From Armatimonadetes bacterium UBA5419 (lineage in GTDB: Bacteria > Armatimonadota > UBA10988), in the NCBI GenBank assembly GCA_002409445.1, contig DHNJ01000247.1, positions 1-8,802 on the forward strand: a DNA stretch of 8,802 bases. Reading direction: 5' to 3'. The notes under the pieces are model-generated. The model saw only the letters and a program-made list of their open reading frames with translations. It searched no databases and was not told the DNA's origin. This document shows, piece after piece, positions 1 through 4,872 of the stretch (the first letter of the stretch is position 1; each line of letters begins with the position of its first letter). A program made the position numbers and the translations under genes.

Positions 1-69
1 TTTTCCCCCCCCCCTTTTTTTTGTGGGGGGGGGGGTGGGGGGGGGGGGGGGGTGTGTTGGGGGGGGGGG
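1..69. other. Homopolymer-rich contig-end artefact
   Basis: Runs of C, T and then very long runs of G, broken only by single T or GTGT interruptions, fill this stretch. Normal, codon-like GC-rich sequence begins abruptly at about position 70. Such poly-G/poly-C runs at the extreme end of a sequence are typical of low-quality read ends or assembly edges, so I infer it is not genuine genomic sequence. The reading frame of the first gene stays open through it by chance, because poly-G and poly-C contain no stop codons. Confidence 0.75.
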
Positions 70-900
70 CTGACGGACGGCCCGCGCAGCCGGCGGCAGT
101 TGCGCGCGGAGTTGGCCGCGCCGTCGCTCGACTTGCTGCCGACGGCGCGGCTGGAGGCGCTCGGCGTCATCCGCCGCTGCGCCTTCACGCCGACCGATGC
201 GCTGCACGTGCTCGGCCGCGACGTGCGGCATGATGCGGGCGCGGCGCGCCTGGTCGCCGACCTCCTGGGCCGGTTCGTGCGGCGCAGCGCGGAGACGTTC
301 GCCCGCTGGGTCGAGGCGGCGGTCCACCGACGCATCGCGCTGACCGTGGTGCGGCGCGAGTTGGCGGCGACCCTGGGCGACCCGGGCGAGGCGCCGAGCG
401 ACCCGCTGCTGGCGGCGCTGCTGGGCGAGTTGGTCGAGGCGCGGGCCACGCCGCGGGCGGCCTGGTCGCTGCAGTTCACCGTGCGGCGGCCGCTCGTCGC
501 CATTGGCGCGCCCGCGCATGTCCTCGCCCCGCCGGCCGGTGCGTTGCTGGGTGCGGAGCTGATCGTGCCGCCGCAGGCGCAGGTGGCCAACGCGGTCGGG
601 GCGGCGACGGGCCAGGTGTTGATCCGCGAGGCGGTACGCATTCAGCCCACGAGCCGTGGCACGTTCGTGATGGTCAGCGCGCTGGGCCATGGCGAGTTCG
701 ACGACCTGGAGGCCGCGACGGCGGCGGCGGGCGGCCTGCTGGACACGGCGCTGCGGGCGTCAGCGCAGATCTACGGCGCTGACAGCCGCGAGGTGCGCTT
801 GGAGTCGACCGAACGGCTGGGGCAGACCTCGGACGGCGGCTTGCAGCTGGTTGAACTGGTGGTGCGCGGGACCTTGGTTGGCGCGCCGATCACCGCCTGA
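70..900 (+). CDS. Hydantoinase/oxoprolinase family protein, C-terminal part (5' truncated)
   Basis: This is the last ~276 residues of a hydantoinase/oxoprolinase (HyuA-like) protein. The family includes ATP-dependent hydrolases and carboxylase subunits acting on cyclic amides or ketones; the substrate here cannot be told. Two stretches support the call: FTPTDALHVLGRD near the start, a conserved segment of the family, and later VAIGAPAHVLAPPAGALLG followed by GAELIVPP and VANAVGAATG, the glycine-rich C-terminal core with its V-A-N-A-x-G-A signature. The N-terminal ATPase-like domain is missing because the sequence begins here; full-length members usually exceed 500 residues. An ATG at position 52 is in frame but lies in the poly-G artefact, so it is not a credible start. 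A 7-bp hairpin spans the TGA stop. The next gene starts 69 nt downstream with its own promoter. Confidence 0.8.
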   Translation: MTDGPRSRRQLRAELAAPSLDLLPTARLEALGVIRRCAFTPTDALHVLGRDVRHDAGAARLVADLLGRFVRRSAETFARWVEAAVHRRIALTVVRRELAATLGDPGEAPSDPLLAALLGELVEARATPRAAWSLQFTVRRPLVAIGAPAHVLAPPAGALLGAELIVPPQAQVANAVGAATGQVLIREAVRIQPTSRGTFVMVSALGHGEFDDLEAATAAAGGLLDTALRASAQIYGADSREVRLESTERLGQTSDGGLQLVELVVRGTLVGAPITA

Positions 901-910
901 GAGGGCGGTG
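891..910 (+). terminator. Terminator-like hairpin over the stop codon of the hydantoinase-family gene
   Basis: CACCGCC (891-897) pairs perfectly with GGCGGTG (904-910) around a 6-nt loop that contains the TGA stop. No T-run follows, so this would be a weak or atypical intrinsic terminator at most. Confidence 0.35.
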
Positions 911-916
911 GGGCGG

Positions 917-945
917 TTGACGCGGACCCGGCGGGGCGATAGAGT
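917..945 (+). promoter_or_regulatory. Sigma70-type promoter for the Gfo/Idh/MocA gene
   Basis: TTGACG at 917-922 (5 of 6 to the -35 consensus) is followed after 17 nt by TAGAGT at 940-945 (4 of 6 to the -10 consensus). Transcription would start near 952, giving a leader of only about 18 nt that holds little more than the GGAGGG ribosome-binding site at 959-964. This is prediction from pattern only. Confidence 0.5.
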
Positions 946-969
946 CGGGCGCAAGAACGGAGGGTTTAC

Positions 970-2010
970 ATGTCTCAGAAGCTGAAGGCCGGTGTCGCGG
1001 GGGCGGGCAAGATCGCGCGGGTCCTGCACCTGCACGAGTGGTACGAGTCGCCCGATGCCGAGCTGACCGCGGTTTACAACGGCGACCTGAGTTTCTGTCA
1101 GGACGTGGTCGCCGAGTACGAGCCCAAGGGCGTGGTCTTCTACGACGACCTGGACGCCTTCCTCGATAGCGGGGTCCAGGCGATCAGCGTCTGCGAGCGC
1201 AACAACCTGCACGCGTCGGTCTCGATCGCGGCGTCCAAGCGGGGCATCCACGTGCTCTGCGAGAAGCCGATGGCGATGAACTTGGCCGAGGCGCAGGCGA
1301 TGATCGACGCGGCGAAGGCCTCCGGCACGCAGTTGATGATCAACCAGGCGCAGCGCTACAGCCCCGCCCACCTCAAGGCCCGCGAGGTCATGCAGTCCGG
1401 CGTGCTGGGCAAGATCTACCACATCCAGACCACCTTCGCGCACCCCGGCCCCGAGGGCTGGAGCCCGACCAGCGAGTGGTTCTTCAACAAGTCCATCTCT
1501 GGCTTCGGCCCCCTGGCTGACCTGGGCGTCCACAAGGCCGACCTGGTCCGCTTCCTGACGGGGCTCGAGGCGGTTCGCGTCTGCGGCTCGAAGGCCACGC
1601 TGGAGAAGCCGGGTACCGTCGAGGACAACAGCCAGGCTCTGATGCTGATGGACAACGGCGCGCTGGCGATGCTGGCGACCAGCTGGACCTATCACGGCGG
1701 CGAGGACAACTCCTTCGTCGCAATGTGCGAGAACGGCGTGCTGAAGGTCAACGTGGAGCCGGGCGACTCGGTCGTCGTCTACCACAAGGATCCGGCCCGC
1801 GGCCGCGAGGTCTACCCGACCGTCGCTATGCAGGACAATACGCAGGACCGCTGGGATCTCGGCGTCGTGCAGGACTTCGTCGACGCGATCCTCGGCCGCA
1901 AGCCTAATCCGGTGCCGGGCGAGGCTGGCTACAAGGCGCTCGAGATGGTCGTTGCCATGGAGGCCTCGGTCGAGTCTGGGAGTTGGGTCGACCTGCCGAT
2001 GAAGGTCTAG
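970..2010 (+). CDS. Gfo/Idh/MocA family NAD(P)-dependent oxidoreductase
   Basis: A 346-residue cytosolic oxidoreductase of the glucose-fructose oxidoreductase / inositol dehydrogenase family, full length for the family. The N-terminal Rossmann fold shows the dinucleotide loop GAGKIA at residues 11-16. EKPMAMNLAEA at 98-108 carries the family EKP motif, whose lysine (99) is the expected catalytic/cofactor-contacting residue. In the C-terminal sheet domain, GPLADLGVHKAD (180-191) supplies the conserved Asp184 and His188 pair expected to act in catalysis. Substrates are typically sugars, inositols or their derivatives; this one cannot be specified. The ATG start is supported by GGAGGG five nucleotides upstream and by the Rossmann strand beginning right after it. 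A promoter-like TTGACG-17-TAGAGT lies just upstream and a strong hairpin follows the stop, so it is probably monocistronic. Confidence 0.93.
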   Translation: MSQKLKAGVAGAGKIARVLHLHEWYESPDAELTAVYNGDLSFCQDVVAEYEPKGVVFYDDLDAFLDSGVQAISVCERNNLHASVSIAASKRGIHVLCEKPMAMNLAEAQAMIDAAKASGTQLMINQAQRYSPAHLKAREVMQSGVLGKIYHIQTTFAHPGPEGWSPTSEWFFNKSISGFGPLADLGVHKADLVRFLTGLEAVRVCGSKATLEKPGTVEDNSQALMLMDNGALAMLATSWTYHGGEDNSFVAMCENGVLKVNVEPGDSVVVYHKDPARGREVYPTVAMQDNTQDRWDLGVVQDFVDAILGRKPNPVPGEAGYKALEMVVAMEASVESGSWVDLPMKV

Positions 2011-2033
2011 TCAGGGACCGTCCAACAGAAGTC

Positions 2034-2069
2034 GACCGCCCCGTTGCCCGCGAGGGTGGCGGGGCGGTC
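2034..2069 (+). terminator. Terminator-like long hairpin with GCGA tetraloop
   Basis: GACCGCCCC (2034-2042) pairs perfectly with GGGGCGGTC (2061-2069). The inner seven bases on each side (2043-2049 and 2054-2060) also pair, counting G-U wobbles, leaving a GCGA (GNRA-type) tetraloop at 2050-2053. The stem is thus 16 bp. It lies 23 nt after the dehydrogenase stop and ends 23 nt before the next start. No T-run follows. It is a likely transcription end or mRNA 3'-end stabiliser. Confidence 0.55.
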
Positions 2070-2092
2070 TGCTAAGAGCCCCGGAGCCGCCA

Positions 2093-3340
2093 ATGCCTGC
2101 TCTGCACCTGTTGAGCCTGCTCACCCTCGCCGCGGCGCCGCCGCTGACGTCCGAGGAGCGGGTCGCGGTGCTGCTGGGGCTGCCCGGGTGTGTCGCGCTG
2201 TGGGACTTCGTCGCGCGCGAGCCAGGGGCGACCGGTCGGTTCATCGCCCACACACCACCGGGCCGCGAGGCCGACTACGCGCTGGACCCTCACAACTACA
2301 TCCGCTCGCACTGGGGCGCGGGGCGCGAGGCCACGCAGGCCGACTTCCCGCTGCTGGGCCGGGGGCCGTTCGGGCAGGCCATCGAGCTGCGCAATGAGAC
2401 CGACGCGGACTTCCGGCCGCTGTTGGCGGTGCCGCGGAGCCGCCTGCACAACACACCGTTGGACATCAAGGGGCCGCGCCGTTCGGTGACCGTGGTCGTC
2501 TGGACCATTCGCGAGTCTGGCAACCATGCGCTGGCCGGTATCTGGCACGAGGGCACGGACCTGTCGTATGCCGGCGCAGTGCAGCGCAAGGAGCGAGGGC
2601 AGCGGCAGTACGCGCTGTTTGCGGGTTTACAGTTCGAGGGCTCGGCCTGCGGCCACGTCAGCGACAACGGCGCCGGCTCGTTCGCCTTTCGCTACGCACT
2701 GCACAAATCGCACTCGCGCGACCTCACTCCGCGCGTGCCCGCCGAGGCGGCGCCCGAGGTGCTCGACGCGAGCTGGCACACCGTGGCGATGACGCTCGAC
2801 GCCGAGCGGCAGGAGCTGACCGGCTGGATCGACGGCGTCGCCAGCGAGCGCTGGTTCGAGAACCCGCGTGCCGATAGCATGTGGAGTAACGTCGTTCGGG
2901 CCTGGGAGGAGGGCCACCGCGCAGGCACGCCGGCCGCCGACTCGACCTTCCCAGCCGACCAGCACTATCTGCCACCCGAGACTGCACCTTCGCGGGTCTC
3001 CGTGCTGGAGGCGACGGTCCACCGCCGCGTCGAGGAGCGCGAGTACCCATACACGCGGGTGCGTGTCGAGTTGCGGTGGGACGGGGCGCAGTGGAAGGAG
3101 GAGAGCCGCGAGCTGGTCGCGGTAAAGGTTAACCCGTGGTGGTACCCGCACGGCATTTACGTGCCGGCCGACGATGGGACGGGCGGTCCGTTCACCATCG
3201 GCCGGGTGATCCACAGCGGCCGCAGCGTCGGCTTCACCGGTTGGATCGGTGGGGTGGCGGTGTTCGACCGGGCGCTGACCGCGGTCGAGCTGGCTCGCCT
3301 GAGCCAGTTCAACGCACCGCTGGCCGTGCCCGCCCGCTGA
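2093..3340 (+). CDS. Secreted LamG-like (concanavalin A-fold) domain protein
   Basis: A 415-residue protein with a laminin-G-like jelly-roll fold, probably exported. The first 15 residues (MPALHLLSLLTLAAA) are hydrophobic and look like a signal peptide cut before PPLT, although there is no N-terminal lysine or arginine. LamG features are CVALWDF (33-39), GPFGQAIELRN (91-101), SVTVVVWTIR (131-140), SWHTVAMTLDAERQELTGWIDG (227-248; the usual 'WHxVAxTxD...xVDG' strand pair) and FTIGR...GWIGGVAVFDRALTAVEL (367-400), the typical terminal strands. About 115 residues (250-365), charged and with several Trp, are inserted between the WIDG hairpin and the last strands, longer than in a simple LamG domain. 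Such domains bind carbohydrates or proteins at the cell surface; no catalytic motif is seen. GGAG at 2083-2086 sits 6 nt before the ATG. The specific role is unknown. Confidence 0.8.
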   Translation: MPALHLLSLLTLAAAPPLTSEERVAVLLGLPGCVALWDFVAREPGATGRFIAHTPPGREADYALDPHNYIRSHWGAGREATQADFPLLGRGPFGQAIELRNETDADFRPLLAVPRSRLHNTPLDIKGPRRSVTVVVWTIRESGNHALAGIWHEGTDLSYAGAVQRKERGQRQYALFAGLQFEGSACGHVSDNGAGSFAFRYALHKSHSRDLTPRVPAEAAPEVLDASWHTVAMTLDAERQELTGWIDGVASERWFENPRADSMWSNVVRAWEEGHRAGTPAADSTFPADQHYLPPETAPSRVSVLEATVHRRVEEREYPYTRVRVELRWDGAQWKEESRELVAVKVNPWWYPHGIYVPADDGTGGPFTIGRVIHSGRSVGFTGWIGGVAVFDRALTAVELARLSQFNAPLAVPAR

Positions 3341-3364
3341 CGGCCTCGGAGCGCGCCTTAGAAT
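3337..3364 (+). promoter_or_regulatory. Sigma70-type promoter for the first peroxiredoxin gene
   Basis: CTGACG (3337-3342, 4 of 6 to consensus) and TAGAAT (3359-3364, 5 of 6) are separated by 16 nt. The -35 box overlaps the stop codon of the LamG gene. The -10 box begins 51 nt before the start codon, almost the same distance (52 nt) as the identical TAGAAT of the second peroxiredoxin gene. Both continue as TAGAATGxCG. Confidence 0.5.
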
Positions 3365-3376
3365 GCCGGTAACGCC

Positions 3377-3393
3377 GGGCGCGAGGCGCGCCC
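3377..3393 (+). promoter_or_regulatory. 5'-leader hairpin next to the ribosome-binding site (peroxiredoxin 1)
   Basis: GGGCGCG (3377-3383) pairs with CGCGCCC (3387-3393) around an AGG loop. It ends two bases before AAAGGAG (3396-3402). The predicted transcript would begin a few bases upstream, so the leader consists of little more than this hairpin and the ribosome-binding site. It may stabilise the mRNA 5' end or modulate ribosome access. In read-through RNA from the LamG gene, 3351-3357 (GCGCGCC) could instead pair with 3385-3391. Confidence 0.45.
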
Positions 3394-3409
3394 CGAAAGG
3401 AGTTCGGAC

Positions 3410-4039
3410 ATGGGCAAGGACAAGGAATGCTGTGGAGGCGAAGGTCACCACCACCACGATCATGAGCACGGCGAGGGCGGCTGCTGTCGCGGTGAGGGGG
3501 GTAGCGGGCGCTGCAAGAACAAGGTCAAGGTCGGCCAGCCGGCGCCTTGCTTTACCGCGACGGCGCTGTGCTGCGGTGAGGATAAGACCGTTTCACTGAA
3601 GGACTACCGCGGCAAGTGGCTGTTCCTCTACTTCTATCCGCTCGACTTCTCGGGCGTTTGCCAGACCGACGTGGCCCACGTCGACGCCAAGCGCGCCGAG
3701 TTCGAGGCGTTGGGCTGCGAAGTCGTCGCTGCCAGCACGGATTCGATGTATTCGCATCGGGCCTGGGCGGAGAAGGAGCCCGCGGTGGGCGCCGTCAAGC
3801 ACCCGCTGATCAGCGACGGTTCGCACTGCCTGGCGAAGGCCTATGGCGTTTTGCTGCCCGACATGGGCGTGGCGCTGCGCGGCTCGTTTCTGATCGACCC
3901 GGACGGCGTGCTGCAGTGGTCGCAGGTCAACAGCCTGCACGTTGGCCGCAACGTCAGCGAGGTCCTGCGCGTGCTCTCGGCGCTGAAGACCGGCGGGTTC
4001 ACCCCGTGTGACTGGCAGCCGGGCGAGAAGACGCTCTAG
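3410..4039 (+). CDS. 2-Cys peroxiredoxin (AhpC/TSA) with His/Cys-rich N-terminal extension
   Basis: A 209-residue thiol peroxidase of the AhpC/TSA class, which reduces hydrogen peroxide or organic peroxides. The thioredoxin-fold core starts near residue 40 (VGQPAPCFTA). The active site is PLDFSGVC (77-84): peroxidatic Cys84, with Ser81 in place of the usual Thr and GlnThrAsp after the Cys where most members have Pro-Thr-Glu. Arg157 in LRGSFLIDPDG is the conserved catalytic arginine and Cys200 in TPCDWQPGEKTL is the resolving cysteine. The first ~35 residues are unusual: MGKDKECC, then HHHHDHEH (13-20), CC (25-26) and Cys35, a probable metal-binding tail. There are 12 cysteines in all. The ATG is set by AAAGGAG 7 nt upstream. 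The next gene is a paralog; a strong hairpin separates them, so each probably has its own transcript. Confidence 0.93.
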   Translation: MGKDKECCGGEGHHHHDHEHGEGGCCRGEGGSGRCKNKVKVGQPAPCFTATALCCGEDKTVSLKDYRGKWLFLYFYPLDFSGVCQTDVAHVDAKRAEFEALGCEVVAASTDSMYSHRAWAEKEPAVGAVKHPLISDGSHCLAKAYGVLLPDMGVALRGSFLIDPDGVLQWSQVNSLHVGRNVSEVLRVLSALKTGGFTPCDWQPGEKTL

Positions 4040-4057
4040 GGTCCTGGACTGACTCCC

Positions 4058-4106
4058 ACAGCCCGACGCCGCCGGCTTCGGAGGAGGCCTCGCGGGGTCG
4101 GGCTGT
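4058..4106 (+). terminator. Terminator hairpin after peroxiredoxin 1
   Basis: ACAGCCCGAC (4058-4067) pairs perfectly with GTCGGGCTGT (4097-4106), a 10-bp stem closing a 29-nt apical region that can itself fold (for example GAGG 4081-4084 with CCTC 4088-4091). Only two further T residues follow (TTG), so the U-tract is minimal. It lies 18 nt after the stop codon. Confidence 0.65.
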
Positions 4107-4134
4107 TTGCCGACTCGCGGATTCTGTGACCAGG

Positions 4135-4163
4135 TTAACCTTTCACCTGTTCCGGTATAGAAT
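4135..4163 (+). promoter_or_regulatory. Sigma70-type promoter for the second peroxiredoxin gene
   Basis: TTAACC (4135-4140, 4 of 6 to consensus) is followed after 17 nt by TAGAAT (4158-4163, 5 of 6). CAGGT (4131-4135) and ACCTG (4145-4149) form an inverted repeat with 9 nt between the arms, overlapping the -35 box; this might be an operator, but it is too short to name a regulator. Confidence 0.5.
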
Positions 4164-4175
4164 GGCGCCGTAGCG

Positions 4176-4192
4176 AGCGCCGACGGGGCGCT
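4176..4192 (+). promoter_or_regulatory. 5'-leader hairpin next to the ribosome-binding site (peroxiredoxin 2)
   Basis: AGCGCC (4176-4181) pairs with GGCGCT (4187-4192) around GACGG. It ends three bases before AAAGGAG (4196-4202). The position and size match the hairpin of peroxiredoxin 1 (both 17 nt long), but the sequence differs, so the structure rather than the sequence seems to be kept. Confidence 0.45.
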
Positions 4193-4209
4193 GTGAAAGG
4201 AGTTCAACG

Positions 4210-4773
4210 TTGGGTAAGGATCACGAGTGCTGCAGCCATAACAGCAACCAGGTCTCGACGCAGGTCGGCAAGCCGGCACCGGACTTCACCTGCCAGGCGC
4301 TGGTCGGCGGTGAGTTCAAAGAGATTTCGCTCAGCGACTATCGCGGCAAGTGGGTTCTGTTGTACTTCTACCCGCTCGATTTCACCTTCGTCTGCCCGAC
4401 CGAGATCGGGGCGATCAACGACGCCGTGCCGCAGTTCGAGAAGCTCAACTGCCAGGTCATCGCGGCCAGCACCGACTCGGTCTACTCGCACTTGGCCTGG
4501 ACCGAGCGGCAGCCGGAGCTGCGCAACATGGCGCACCCGATGCTCGGCGACACCGCCCACACCGTCTCGCGGGCCTACCGCGTGCTGATCGAGGAGGAGG
4601 GCATCGCGCTGCGCGGCTCGTTCTTCATCGACCCCGACGGAGTGCTGCAGTGGATCAACATCAATGGCAAGGACACCGGCCGCAACGTCGACGAGTTGCT
4701 CCGCGTCCTCGCCGCGCTGCAGTCGGGTGGCCTGACCCCCTGCAACTGGAAGCCGGGCGACGCCACCCTCTAG
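4210..4773 (+). CDS. 2-Cys peroxiredoxin (AhpC/TSA family)
   Basis: A 187-residue typical 2-Cys peroxiredoxin, cytosolic, using an external thiol reductant not encoded here. The core begins at VGKPAPDF (19-26). The active site is canonical, FTFVCPTE (58-65) with peroxidatic Cys62. Arg135 in LRGSFFIDPDG is the catalytic arginine and Cys178 in TPCNWKPG is the resolving cysteine. The start codon is TTG. It is chosen because AAAGGAG lies 7 nt upstream, exactly as in the neighbouring paralog, and because the resulting N-terminus MGKDHECCSH matches that protein's MGKDKECCGG. The short N-terminal tag has two Cys and two His but lacks the long His run of the first copy. A strong hairpin after the stop and a promoter-like sequence upstream suggest a single-gene transcript. 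Confidence 0.94.
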   Translation: MGKDHECCSHNSNQVSTQVGKPAPDFTCQALVGGEFKEISLSDYRGKWVLLYFYPLDFTFVCPTEIGAINDAVPQFEKLNCQVIAASTDSVYSHLAWTERQPELRNMAHPMLGDTAHTVSRAYRVLIEEEGIALRGSFFIDPDGVLQWININGKDTGRNVDELLRVLAALQSGGLTPCNWKPGDATL

Positions 4774-4792
4774 GCTCCGCGCAGTTGACAGC

Positions 4793-4833
4793 GACCGGCG
4801 CTGCCGCCCAAGCTTGGGGCGACAGCGCCGGTC
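4793..4833 (+). terminator. Terminator hairpin after peroxiredoxin 2
   Basis: GACCGGCGCTG (4793-4803) pairs perfectly with CAGCGCCGGTC (4823-4833). After one C-A mismatch the stem continues with CGCCC/GGGCG-type pairs around a loop containing AAGCTT. This is the strongest stem in the window. It is followed by TTGCCATTT, a weak T-rich tail. Confidence 0.65.
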
Positions 4834-4872
4834 TTGCCATTTGGGGGCGGCCGGCGGCTGTGGAGCGTGCCC

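Noticed and set aside
21..233. Small open frame from the poly-G run
   Set aside because: It starts in the artefact and overlaps the hydantoinase-family frame. The protein is Gly/Ala/Arg low-complexity.
760..1785. Long minus-strand open frame opposite the Gfo/Idh/MocA gene
   Set aside because: Its translation has no family motif and is rich in Arg, Val, Leu, His and Gln, as expected for the complement of a GC-rich gene; the plus strand encodes a clear dehydrogenase.
3446..3469. His run in peroxiredoxin 1 as a cloning tag
   Set aside because: There are only four consecutive His, mixed with Asp, Glu and Cys, in native-looking codons and between native flanks. No vector sequence is present.
4785..4790. 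Perfect TTGACA -35 box after peroxiredoxin 2
   Set aside because: No -10-like hexamer occurs 16-18 nt downstream (the region is CCAAGC), and the site abuts the terminator stem.
4834..4872. TTG 4834 or GTG 4867 as the start of the UroD-like gene
   Set aside because: TTG 4834 directly follows the terminator stem and has no ribosome-binding site. GTG 4867 is only one base from GGAG. GTG 4873 has a 7-nt spacing and the typical family N-terminus.
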